From CAYQZD01 sp964421875 (GTDB taxonomy: Bacteria > Electryoneota > Tariuqbacteria > Tariuqbacterales > Tariuqbacteraceae): a DNA stretch of 40,924 nt. The translations under genes and the position numbers were made by a program. The notes beneath the pieces are model-generated. The model saw only the letters and a program-made list of their open reading frames with translations. It ran no database searches and was not told the DNA's origin. Below, piece by piece: positions 25,648-33,289 of this stretch. The first letter of the stretch is position 1; every line of letters starts with the position of its first letter. The stretch is from contig CAYQZD010000025.1 in NCBI GenBank assembly GCA_964421875.1, forward strand, positions 1-40,924, given 5' to 3'.

Positions 25648-26736
25648 CTACCGCCCCATATTTATGCCGAGCTTTTCCGCGGTGAGCACCATTTCACCTT
25701 GAGGGTCCACCAGTTTCTGCACTCCCACCGCTTCTTCTATGGGAACGGAGAGGACATCGCTGCCCCGGAGGCAGACCATATTGCCGAATTCTCCCGCCGC
25801 CACCATTTCCACCGCTTTCATCCCGAAGCGGGTGGCTAGGAGGCGGTCGTAGGTTGTGGGGGAACCTCCGCGCTGCAGGTGTCCCAGGACTGTGGTGCGG
25901 GTGTCCATCGCCAGCATTTGACTCAGGTTCACCGACACATACTCCCCGATTCCGCCCAAAGTTTTTACGGTCTGATTGCCGATTTTGTGCTCGACATAGT
26001 GAGGGCACCCCCCTTTGGGAAAAGCCCCCTCCGCCACCACTACAATGGAGAATTTACTCCCTCTCTTCTTTCTCGCTTTGATGGTATTCGCCACCACCTC
26101 CAAATCGAAGGGAATTTCGGGGATGAGAATCACATCGGCGCCTCCGGCGACGCCGGACTGCAGCGCTATCCACCCTGCTTCCCTCCCCATCACCTCTACC
26201 ACCATCACCCGGTGGTGGGATTCGGCGGTGGTATGTAGTTTATCGATAGCTTCGGTGGCGGTGGTTACGGCGGTGTTGAAGCCGAAGGTATAATCGGTGG
26301 CAGAAAGGTCGTTGTCGATAGTCTTGGGGACGCCTATCAGCTTCATCCCCATATCCTTTAGCTGCGCGCCGATGGATAGTGTTCCGTCGCCTCCGATGAG
26401 GATGAGGCAGTCGAGTTCGAGTAGTGCGGCGTTCTCCATCACTCTGCCGGACAAATCTCTGGTTTCGTACTTGTCGCCCACCTTGATTCTGTACTTGAAG
26501 GGATTACTTCGGTTGGTGGTGCCCAGTATGGTGCCTCCACGGTGAAGCAGTCCCCTTACGCGGTAGGGAGTGAGTTCAATCAATCCCTGCATCGACATCA
26601 ATCCGTCAAAACCGTCCTTAATGCCGATGACATTCCATCCGTAAACGTTGGTGGCGCACCTCACCACCGCCCTGATTACCGCATTTAGACCGGGGCAGTC
26701 TCCGCCTCCGGTGCTGACGCCGATTTTTTGAATCAT
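25648..26736 (-). CDS. pfkA: 6-phosphofructokinase (phosphoryl donor uncertain)
   Basis: The 362-residue protein is a PfkA-superfamily enzyme that phosphorylates fructose 6-phosphate at C1. Motifs are GVSTGGGDCPGLNAVIRAVV, IGGDGTLSIG, VPKTIDNDL (catalytic Asp), TAESHHRVMVVEVMGREAGW and GHLQRGGSPT. The residue after the GGD aspartate is Gly (as in ATP enzymes), while the residue before TIDND is Lys (as in PPi enzymes; E. coli has Gly 124). This mixed pattern is known in group III PFKs, so ATP or PPi use cannot be told from sequence. It is about 40 residues longer than E. coli PfkA, as expected for that group. Confidence 0.93.
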   Translation of the reverse strand: MIQKIGVSTGGGDCPGLNAVIRAVVRCATNVYGWNVIGIKDGFDGLMSMQGLIELTPYRVRGLLHRGGTILGTTNRSNPFKYRIKVGDKYETRDLSGRVMENAALLELDCLILIGGDGTLSIGAQLKDMGMKLIGVPKTIDNDLSATDYTFGFNTAVTTATEAIDKLHTTAESHHRVMVVEVMGREAGWIALQSGVAGGADVILIPEIPFDLEVVANTIKARKKRGSKFSIVVVAEGAFPKGGCPHYVEHKIGNQTVKTLGGIGEYVSVNLSQMLAMDTRTTVLGHLQRGGSPTTYDRLLATRFGMKAVEMVAAGEFGNMVCLRGSDVLSVPIEEAVGVQKLVDPQGEMVLTAEKLGINMGR

Positions 26737-26945
26737 CTGTTATCCTCTATGATTGAGGTTTGAGGTTGACGAATAACTCAGAACAACTATAAAGTTATCC
26801 TGGAACATCTAACCTTAGAATCAATCCTGGGGACGTTCGCGAGGGAAAACCCTCATTCGAGGATCTCTATCGCGGCCTCGCACCATGAAGCATGAAAATA
26901 ATGCCTCGCGAGGAAGCGGCAGAGCTATTTTCAAAGTAAATACTC

Positions 26946-27284
26946 TTATGGTTTTCCGTCCCAGATATACTCATCGAGGTCATAGATTCCGTTGTCATCG
27001 GGCATCACTCCCTCCTCGGCCAGCAAGTCGCGCTGGATTTCGAATCCTTCTCCCGGCGGCAGTGAGATTCCGCCCCTGGAGTTAATCACTCTTTGCCAGG
27101 GAACCGGCGGTAGAACCGGATTCGTTTTCAAGGCGTTCAAGGCGTAGCCCACGGTTCTGGCGGCGCCCGGCGCGGCTAAGAATGCCGCAATCTGCCCGTA
27201 AGTCGCCACTTTGCCCGGAGGAATCATCCTCACCAAACGGTAAACGTTTTGGAAAAAATCGCCCTGTATAGAATTACCGCTCAT
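26946..27284 (-). CDS. alkyltransferase-like protein (MGMT family, Cys replaced by Trp)
   Basis: The 112-residue protein matches the DNA-binding domain of O6-methylguanine-DNA methyltransferases: IPPGKVATYGQIAAF, ARTVGYALNAL (arginine finger and recognition helix) and VPWQRVINSRGGIS. Where the repair enzymes have PCHRV, this has PWQRV, with Trp instead of the acceptor Cys. Alkyltransferase-like (ATL) proteins have the same change, bind O6-alkylguanine and flag it for nucleotide excision repair. It has a C-terminal extension (DNGIYDLDEYIWDGKP). It is a separate gene, 210 nt downstream from nothing shared: the neighbour pfkA starts at 26736 and lies downstream on the same strand. Confidence 0.92.
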   Translation of the reverse strand: MSGNSIQGDFFQNVYRLVRMIPPGKVATYGQIAAFLAAPGAARTVGYALNALKTNPVLPPVPWQRVINSRGGISLPPGEGFEIQRDLLAEEGVMPDDNGIYDLDEYIWDGKP

Positions 27285-27611
27285 TTTATTTAGAATTACA
27301 TTTTATTAATAATTATTGAATTTTTCAAGTAAACGCCAAGAGATAACGAAAAAAATCCCCTTATGGCGCTATCGACAGCAAGGTGATTTCCTTGACATTT
27401 TTGTGATTAATTCCTATATTTATACTGGGAAATCATTAATATGATTCAAGTATCGTAAGAGTATAGCTTTTTTAAGCTGCAGATTCACAATGTCATTCCG
27501 GCGCTACCGGAATCCTTCCGAAAAAGAAGGATTTTGGCTTGCTTCGCAGCCAGAATGACGCTTGCACTTCAAACCTGTTAATTATTACCAAGTATCGAGA
27601 ATTTCGGTGAG
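27285..27611. other. divergent intergenic region with repeat
   Basis: The divergent space between the ATL gene and rhomboid. Besides the promoter at 27392 it holds a two-hairpin repeat: TGTCATTCCGGCGCTACCGGAATCC and GGCTTGCTTCGCAGCCAGAATGACG (27492-27560), related to 40679-40755. It ends in a diverged GGTGAGTTGAAATTCACC palindrome (27606-27623). Confidence 0.6.
27392..27420 (+). promoter_or_regulatory. sigma70-like promoter upstream of rhomboid
   Basis: TTGACA (27392-27397), a 17-bp spacer and TATATT (27415-27420). This is the best plus-strand promoter in the region; transcription would start near 27427 and give a leader of about 220 nt that contains the two-hairpin repeat. Confidence 0.7.
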
Positions 27612-27650
27612 TTGAAATTCACCTTACAGATTCATCTTTTAGAGAACAAG

Positions 27651-28463
27651 TTGATATATCGCTATCGAAATACCAGATTAGGTTTTGGCGGCGGTTTGAC
27701 GCCCGCGGTGAAGATACTGATTATCTTCAACATCAGCTTCTTTTTAGTGCAGGAACTGCTCAGGATAGACTGGTTTTACCATCTGGGATTGGTGCCGGCG
27801 CTGGTCTGGCGGGGCTGGGTGTGGCAGCTTTTCACCTATATGTTCCTGCATGGAGGATTCCTGCACATTCTGCTCAACCTGTTTGTGCTCTGGATGTTCG
27901 GGGGACATTTGGAGCGTTATTGGGGCACGCGGGAGTTTGTGAAGTACTTCTTCATCACCGGCGTGGGGGCGGCGGTCTGCACCGTGATAATCAAGTCGGG
28001 TTCCACCAATCCCACCATTGGGGCTTCGGGGGCGATATACGGCATCCTGCTGGCTTACGGGCTGACATTTCCCAACTCTATCATCTACCTGTATTTTCTG
28101 TTTCCTATCAAGGCAAAGTATTTCGTCCTGTTTTTTGGCCTCATCGAGTTCTTCGCCACCATCAGCCCTTCTGGCGACGCCGTGGCGCATTTGGCGCATC
28201 TTGGAGGTATGGTGTTCGGACTGATTTATCTTAAGCGGATGGAGGCGCTTCGATTTGTTGCGTTAAGATTGAAGTTACTACTTGAAAAACGCCGGAGGCA
28301 ACGGACTCAGCGCGATATGGAAGACATAGAGAAGGTGCGAATGGAAGTGGATGAACTTTTGGATAAGATAAACACCATCGGTCTGGAGAATTTGACCAAG
28401 CAGGAGCGCAGGCGTCTGGATGAAGCCAGCAGGCTGCTCCGTGAGAAATCGCAACAGCATTGA
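27651..28463 (+). CDS. rhomboid family intramembrane serine protease
   Basis: Rhomboids cleave membrane proteins within the bilayer. The sequence shows six hydrophobic helices, the WRLF-type loop (VWQLFTYMFLHGGFLHILLNLFVLWMFG), the catalytic Ser in GASGAIYG and the catalytic His in HLAHLGG. After the membrane core comes a basic linker and a coiled tail VDELLDKINTIGLENLTKQERRRLDEAS, which resembles the DUF6576 tail of FCB rhomboids. The TTG at 27651 (protein start IYRYRNTRLGFGGG) fits the family; a TTG at 27612 is possible but lies in a palindromic repeat. The stop overlaps, as TGATG, an ATG of the downstream radical SAM frame. Confidence 0.92.
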   Translation: MIYRYRNTRLGFGGGLTPAVKILIIFNISFFLVQELLRIDWFYHLGLVPALVWRGWVWQLFTYMFLHGGFLHILLNLFVLWMFGGHLERYWGTREFVKYFFITGVGAAVCTVIIKSGSTNPTIGASGAIYGILLAYGLTFPNSIIYLYFLFPIKAKYFVLFFGLIEFFATISPSGDAVAHLAHLGGMVFGLIYLKRMEALRFVALRLKLLLEKRRRQRTQRDMEDIEKVRMEVDELLDKINTIGLENLTKQERRRLDEASRLLREKSQQH

Positions 28464-29404
28464 TGAGCGATGAGGATTGGAGGACACAAATCAGTGGACG
28501 GTATTGAGATTTCACTGTTGAATTGAGGGATGGCATATTAGAGACTGAGAAATACCTCGCTCGCCTGAAATCCTGCACTTTGTGTGGTCACCATTGCCAG
28601 GCGGACCGGCTGGGGGGAGAGACCGGTATCTGCGGCGCTGCGGCGGAAATTCGGATTTCAAGCTTTGGCCCCCATCATGGTGAAGAGCCGGAACTGACGG
28701 GCTATTTCGGTTCCGGGACTGTTTTTTTCACAGGATGCAATCTGGGATGTGTTTTCTGCCAGAATTACGACATCAGCCAGGAAAGCAAGGGGGTGAAAAT
28801 CGACCGGGAGGGTTTGGTCCGAGTGATGCTGGATTTGCAGAACAAGGGCTGTCACAATATCAATTGGGTTTCCCCCACTCATCTGACTCCGCTATTGCTT
28901 CCGGCTCTGGAGGAGGCTCGCAGCCGCGGATTGGAAGCGCCCCTCGTTTATAACACCGGGGGTTTCGATTCTTCGGAAACGTTGAAAATGCTGGAGGGGT
29001 GGGTGGACATATATATGCCGGACGCAAAATACGGTGACAGCGGTATGGCAAAGCGTTATTCCGGAGCCCCGGGATATTGGGAAGTGAACCGGGCGGCTTT
29101 GAGAGAGATGCACCATCAGGTGGGCGATTTACTGGTAGAGGAGGGGGTGGCAAGGCGGGGACTTTTAGTCAGACATTTAGTGCTGCCTGAGGACATATCC
29201 GCCTCCCTGGAGGTATTCAAGTTTATCGCCGAAGAGTTATCGCCGGATACCTATGTCAACATTATGGACCAATACCGCCCATCTTATAAGGCGCTGGAAT
29301 TTCCTGAAATCTCCCGCCGTATCGACCACGAGGAGTACCGCACCGCGTTGATGCTGGCTCGCAGTCTTGGTTTGAGGCGGGGTTTCACCGACTACTGGGA
29401 TTAA
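28463..29404 (+). CDS. radical SAM protein (PflX-like), with in-frame UGA near the N-terminus
   Basis: The main part (28523-29404, 293 residues from a TTG) is a radical SAM protein: FFTGCNLGCVFCQNYDIS has the CxxxCxxC cluster, preceded by a CTLCGHHCQADRLGGETGICG cysteine block typical of PflX-type putative pyruvate formate-lyase activating enzymes. WVSPTHLTP, YNTGG and IYMPDAKYGD also fit. The ATG at 28463 overlaps the rhomboid stop and is in the same frame as this protein, but codon 15 is TGA (28505-28507). The 38-residue spacing from that ATG to the first CxxC fits family N-termini, so the ATG may be the original start. Translation probably restarts at TTG 28523, or the TGA is an error or mutation. 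Confidence 0.85.
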
Positions 29405-29549
29405 CCACGGCTATGAACATATAATGATTCCCAATGGGCGTGTTGCCGAAATCAAATTTGACGCATTATTTTTAATGGCGGGATTGAGACAATCCTGTCT
29501 CCAAGTGTGGAAGTTGGAGTCGGGTTCGTCCACGAACCCAACATATATA

Positions 29550-29692
29550 TTGATTCTAAAAAAGATTGTCCTATGTTCTGTCACTCCCGCGAAAGCGGGA
29601 GTCCAGTATATCATACAAATACAATAAGATAGATTCCCGCCTGCGCGGGAATGACAATTATCACTCGCAATTCTTTTCAAGAATTGCTATAT
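29550..29692. repeat. two-hairpin dispersed element, full copy
   Basis: About 145 bp: TTGATTCTAAAAAAGATTG, GTCACTCCCGC-GAAA-GCGGGAGT arm, spacer with ATACAAATACAATAAGATAG, GATTCCCGCCTGCGCGGGAATGAC arm and the AATTCTTTTCAAGAATTGCTATAT tail, itself an inverted repeat. It matches 37777-37920 almost base for base. Confidence 0.85.
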
Positions 29693-29710
29693 ATTTGGGA
29701 AACAGCCCCC

Positions 29711-29842
29711 AAAAAGATTGTCCTATGATTTGTCCCTCCTGCGTAAGCAGGATTCCAGTATCTAATATAAATACAAGAAGATGGGTTCCCACTTTCGCGG
29801 GAAAGAGACCCTTTTTCTAGTCATTCTTTTCAAGAATGCCTA
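29711..29842. repeat. two-hairpin dispersed element, tandem second copy, diverged
   Basis: AAAAGATTGTCCTATGA, CCTCCTGCGTAAGCAGGATTCC arm, AATACAAGAAGATGG, a decayed TTCCCACTTTCGCGGGAAAGAG arm and TCATTCTTTTCAAGAATGCC. It follows the first copy after only 18 bp, so the two lie in tandem. Confidence 0.75.
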
Positions 29843-29866
29843 GAATCTTGTGTAAGGTGCAATAAT

Positions 29867-30160
29867 ATGAACAGCAAAGACAAGGATGTTTTCTGCAAAC
29901 TCTGCGGAAGACGAATTACAGAGGAGATGGGACATTACGTGGTTCGGATCGAGGTCTTCGCTGCGGATGAACCGCCGGAAAAGCTAATCCAGTTCGGCCC
30001 CGGAGGTGATTTCGCTCAGGAAGTGCAGCGGTTGCTTGATGAAATTTCCAACGCCGATCCGCATGAACTCGAGGATAGCGTTTATAAGTTTTTCAGATTC
30101 GACCTTTGCCGGCCCTGCCAGAGGGAATATCTCAAGAATCCACTGCCTTACAGGGATTAG
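29867..30160 (+). CDS. conserved small protein with two CxxC motifs, putative zinc binding
   Basis: The 97-residue protein reads VFCKLCGRRI at the start and FDLCRPCQREYLKNPL at the end, so two CxxC pairs bracket a middle region with YVVRIEVFAADEPPEK and a helix AQEVQRLLDEISN. Small proteins of this layout are seen in many uncultured and planctomycete-like genomes without known function. A zinc site across the ends is likely. The ATG is preceded by a weak AAGGTGCAATAAT element. It forms a single-gene unit, closed by a terminator 44 nt downstream. Confidence 0.75.
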   Translation: MNSKDKDVFCKLCGRRITEEMGHYVVRIEVFAADEPPEKLIQFGPGGDFAQEVQRLLDEISNADPHELEDSVYKFFRFDLCRPCQREYLKNPLPYRD

Positions 30161-30203
30161 GTGGTTCGACATCTGCTCTTAGAATTTGCTTTCTTTCGAC
30201 TCG

Positions 30204-30231
30204 AAAAGGGCGGAAATCACCGCCCTTTTTT
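30204..30231 (+). terminator. Rho-independent terminator
   Basis: AAAAGGGCGG (30204-30213), loop AAATCA, CCGCCC (30220-30225) and six T residues (30226-30231), 44 nt after the 97-residue protein gene. Confidence 0.92.
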
Positions 30232-30258
30232 GATATATTTAATGATATTTATTATATT
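30230..30258 (+). promoter_or_regulatory. sigma70-like promoter for Na/Pi-PhoU operon
   Basis: TTGATA (30230-30235), 17-bp spacer, TATATT (30253-30258), starting where the terminator T run ends. The stretch is AT-rich, so chance similarity is possible. Leader length to the start at 30388 would be about 120 nt. Confidence 0.55.
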
Positions 30259-30387
30259 AGTATTTTAGTTTGAATATGATGGCAGTGCTTCCTTCAAACC
30301 GATAGTATTAATTATTCATCGTGAAGGTTGGCGACATTGATCCTCCTTGAGGTTTTTAATTAGAGCAACTGGTGAAAATAGATCATC

Positions 30388-31527
30388 TTGACCGCGGAAT
30401 TGGGAATCAAAAAATCAAAGCATTTCCATAGGGTAACATACCAACCCGATTTATGGATTTCTATCGCACGGGTAGCGATTCTTCTGGGATTGGTATACGT
30501 GTTTTTGGTGAGTATATCCCTGCTGGGCGCGGGATTGAAGCTGCTGGCCGGAGCCGATTTCGTCCGGGGTCTCATCACCAGCACCAAATCCCCCGCGGTC
30601 GGTTTGTTTATTGGCATCCTGGTCACCAGTGTTGTCCAGAGTTCCTCCACCACCACCTCCATTACCGTAGGGCTGGTGGGTTCGGGAATGATGAGCTTGG
30701 ATGCGGCGATACCCATCGTGATGGGTGCGAATGTCGGCACCAGCGTCACCAATATTCTGGTATCATTAGGGCACATCCGGGTTAAACCCGAGCTTCAAAG
30801 AGCTTTCGGAGCGGCGGTAGTTCACGATATATTCAACCTTATGACCGTGCTGGTGTTCTTTCCCCTTCAACTCCAGTTCAACATTCTGGGAAAGTCGGCG
30901 AATTACCTTTCCAGTATTTTCGAACAAGCTGGGGGGATGCATTTCACCAGTCCGCTGAAGCTTGTTGTCAAACCCACGGTGTGTTTACTCGAAGCTGGGG
31001 CGGGTCACAACGGCTGGATTGTCATAGTTCTGGCGCTGGCGCTGCTCTTCATATCCCTGCATTTCATTGTGAGGGTGATGAAATCCCTGGTCTTGAAAAA
31101 GCTATCTATCTTTTTTGACCGGGTGATATTCCGGTCTCCGCTGGTGGGTCTGTTTTTCGGAATGCTGGTCACTGCGATTATTCAGAGCAGTTCGGTTACG
31201 ACTTCGTTGATAGTGCCGCTGGCTGGGGCGGGGCTTATAACACTGGAGCAGGTTTTTCCCTACACCCTGGGCGCGAATGTGGGAACAACGGTGACGGCGC
31301 TGATGGCTTCGCTGGTGACTGAAACTCACACTGCGGTAACGGTGGCTTTCGCGCATCTGCTTTTCAATTTATTCGGCATTGCGGTTTTTCTACCCTTGAA
31401 GGGTATTCCGATATTTTTTGCGCGTAAGATGGCTCTGTTATCGACTAAGAGCCGCTTTATTCCTGTGGGATTTGTGCTGTTGTTTTTTATCATTATTCCG
31501 CTACTTTTAATTAAAATAATGGGGTAA
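30388..31527 (+). CDS. Na/Pi cotransporter family protein
   Basis: The 379-residue protein is a type II sodium/phosphate cotransporter-like membrane protein. Its two inverted halves each hold the QSSS repeat: VVQSSSTTTSITVGLVGSG near residue 88, and IIQSSSVTTSLIVPLAGAG near 268, plus MGANVGTS and LGANVGTT. It has eight or more hydrophobic helices. The start is uncertain: a TTG at 30388 opens the frame soon after a TAG, without a clear ribosome binding site. Unlike the common fused form, the PhoU domain is encoded by the next gene, 4 nt downstream. It likely imports phosphate, or exports it, with sodium. Confidence 0.92.
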   Translation: MTAELGIKKSKHFHRVTYQPDLWISIARVAILLGLVYVFLVSISLLGAGLKLLAGADFVRGLITSTKSPAVGLFIGILVTSVVQSSSTTTSITVGLVGSGMMSLDAAIPIVMGANVGTSVTNILVSLGHIRVKPELQRAFGAAVVHDIFNLMTVLVFFPLQLQFNILGKSANYLSSIFEQAGGMHFTSPLKLVVKPTVCLLEAGAGHNGWIVIVLALALLFISLHFIVRVMKSLVLKKLSIFFDRVIFRSPLVGLFFGMLVTAIIQSSSVTTSLIVPLAGAGLITLEQVFPYTLGANVGTTVTALMASLVTETHTAVTVAFAHLLFNLFGIAVFLPLKGIPIFFARKMALLSTKSRFIPVGFVLLFFIIIPLLLIKIMG

Positions 31528-31531
31528 GAGG

Positions 31532-32206
31532 ATGAGGGCTTTGTTAGAAGCGTTTCGAAAAACCGACCTGTTGGATCAGGCTTATAAAGCTTCTATCGAG
31601 ATGTTGAATGTCGACGAGCAGATGTTCGAGGCTTCCATAAACTCGCTGCGAAGGAACGATACCGGCGAGATTGGGATCGATATCTACCAAGAGGACATCA
31701 AGATAAACAAGTATGAGCGTGATGTCCGGCGCAAAGTTTTAGCTCACCTCGCCACTCATCCCACCAAGGATTTAGTATTCGGTCTGATTCTGGTGAGCAT
31801 CGTCATCGACATCGAGCGTATTGGCGACTACACCAAAAACATCCTGGAACTGGCGTTGAACCATCCTCGAAAACTACGGGGAGGAACTTTCGAAGAGACC
31901 ATCGCTGATATTGAAATGAAGGTAGTAAAGCGGTTCCAGATACTGAAGGATGCCTTTCAAGAATATGATGTGGAGAAAGCCCGTTCACTGATGCAGGAGC
32001 ATCGAGCCAACACTCAGCGCTGCGACAAACTGATTATATCGCTGATAAAGGAGGAACATCCTGAGATAACGCCGGGGGAGTCGGTTACCCTGGCGCTTTA
32101 TGTCCGTTTCCTCAAGCGGATAAGCTCTCACCTCACCAACATTGCTTCGGCGATAGTGAATCCTTTCGACCGGATTGGATTCAAGGAAGAACAGCCCGAG
32201 GGATAA
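31532..32206 (+). CDS. PhoU domain protein
   Basis: The 224-residue protein has two three-helix PhoU bundles: MLNVDEQMFEASINSL, EDIKINKYERDVRRKVLAHLA, DIERIGDYTKNILELA and, in the second half, HRANTQRCDKLI and LKRISSHLTNIASAIVNP. The acidic ExxxD and DxxxR-IGDY metal motifs are present. Genes of this type modulate phosphate transport. It begins 4 nt after the Na/Pi transporter stop and must be co-translated with it (AAGAGG lies directly upstream). In many genomes the two are a single fused protein, so this is a split version of that pair. It is more likely a partner of the Na/Pi protein than of a Pst system. Confidence 0.9.
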   Translation: MRALLEAFRKTDLLDQAYKASIEMLNVDEQMFEASINSLRRNDTGEIGIDIYQEDIKINKYERDVRRKVLAHLATHPTKDLVFGLILVSIVIDIERIGDYTKNILELALNHPRKLRGGTFEETIADIEMKVVKRFQILKDAFQEYDVEKARSLMQEHRANTQRCDKLIISLIKEEHPEITPGESVTLALYVRFLKRISSHLTNIASAIVNPFDRIGFKEEQPEG

Positions 32207-32315
32207 AGCCTACGTTATCCTACTAAATCAGACTCATCCCTTGCCGGAGCCTGGTAATAAGTTACCAGTAAATAGCAGCTCGAATTTGTTTTAGGATAAT
32301 TTTAAGGAGAGGATT

Positions 32316-32978
32316 ATGAAAAAGGTCGCGGTAGTATTATCGGGATGCGGCTACCTTGACGGAGCCGAGATTCATGAAGCGACAATCACGCTTTTAGCTT
32401 TGGACCGGGCGGGAGTGAAATCGATATGCGCGGCTCCTGACATTAACCAGTATCACACCGTAAACCACCTTACGGGAAATCCGGTGGAACATGGCAATCG
32501 GAACGTCCTGCTGGAATCGGCGCGGATTGCCCGGGGCGAGATAATTCCTCTGGCGGATTTACGGATGTCCGATGTTGACGGGATAATTTTTCCCGGAGGA
32601 TTCGGCGCGGCTAAGAATTTGTGCACATTCGGGATAGACGGTCCCGCCTGCGCTATCGACGATGAGGCTAAAAGGGTGATATTGGAAGCCCTGGCTGCGA
32701 AAAAACCTCTGGGCGCAATCTGCATCGCTCCGGCGCTGGTGGCCAAAGCCGCCCAGGGGACTGAATATCATCTCACGTTGACCATCGGCAATGATAGAGG
32801 AACCGCGCAAGCGATAGAATCCTTGGGAGCGAAGCACCAAAACTGCCCGGTGGATGACATCGTGTACGACGCAGAACGCCAGGTAGTGTCCACCCCGGCT
32901 TATATGCTGGGGCCCAGCATCGCTCACGTGGCTAAGGGCATCGATAAACTGGTGGAGAAAATTATCAGTTTGATTTAG
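32316..32978 (+). CDS. elbB: ElbB-like glyoxalase of the DJ-1/PfpI superfamily
   Basis: The 220-residue protein matches ElbB (GATase1-like, DJ-1 fold): VAVVLSGCGYLDGAEIHEA, PVEHGNRNVLLESARIARG, DVDGIIFPGGFGAAKNL, KPLGAICIAPALVAKA with the nucleophile-elbow Cys, and VVSTPAYMLGPSIAHVAKGIDKLV. E. coli ElbB has glyoxalase III activity and has been linked to isoprenoid synthesis. A strong ribosome binding site (TTAAGGAGAGG) precedes the ATG. It stands alone, with about 110 nt after the PhoU gene and about 310 nt before the fumarase subunit gene. Confidence 0.95.
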   Translation: MKKVAVVLSGCGYLDGAEIHEATITLLALDRAGVKSICAAPDINQYHTVNHLTGNPVEHGNRNVLLESARIARGEIIPLADLRMSDVDGIIFPGGFGAAKNLCTFGIDGPACAIDDEAKRVILEALAAKKPLGAICIAPALVAKAAQGTEYHLTLTIGNDRGTAQAIESLGAKHQNCPVDDIVYDAERQVVSTPAYMLGPSIAHVAKGIDKLVEKIISLI

Positions 32979-33289
32979 GCAGATAAGTTTTCAGGTCCCT
33001 GACAGCAGAGGCTTATATAACAAACGAAATAAATTATTGCGCCATTGCTTCAGTAGTGGCGTTCAATTGAACGCCATTACAAGAGTCGAAATTACAATTA
33101 TACGCAAGAATCAAATTCGTTTAATCTAACTGTAACGCGGGATTTCCGCGGCGTAATAGACCCGAATCACAATTTTTCTGCGAATAACTTATCAGTTTCC
33201 GTGCAAGCTGATACTATCAATATCCGTTGTGGATGATTGCGCAGCATTCCATCCATAATGGTCGCATTATAAGAACTTGAGGACATAAA
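32979..33289. other. intergenic region with a 20-bp palindrome
   Basis: No gene. TGGCGTTCAATTGAACGCCA (33057-33076) is a perfect palindrome; a shorter relative lies at 15669 and another at 11608-11632 (ACGAGCGTTTATAAACGC). A GCGGGATTTCCGCGGCG hairpin lies at 33138-33154. No clear promoter for the fumarase subunit gene was found. Confidence 0.5.

Noticed and set aside
28505..28507. UGA as a sense codon for the whole genome
   Set aside because: Several clear genes end at TGA, including the dehydrogenase, rhomboid and the 158-residue protein genes.
29550..29842. Possible CRISPR array, because of repeated palindromes at regular distance
   Set aside because: Only two units, spacers are shared with copies elsewhere, and no cas gene is present; it is a dispersed two-hairpin element.
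30372..30428. Frameshifted N-terminus of the Na/Pi transporter starting at GTG 30372
   Set aside because: The alternative frame gives a plausible short peptide, but N-termini of this family are not conserved enough to decide; no strong evidence for a shift.
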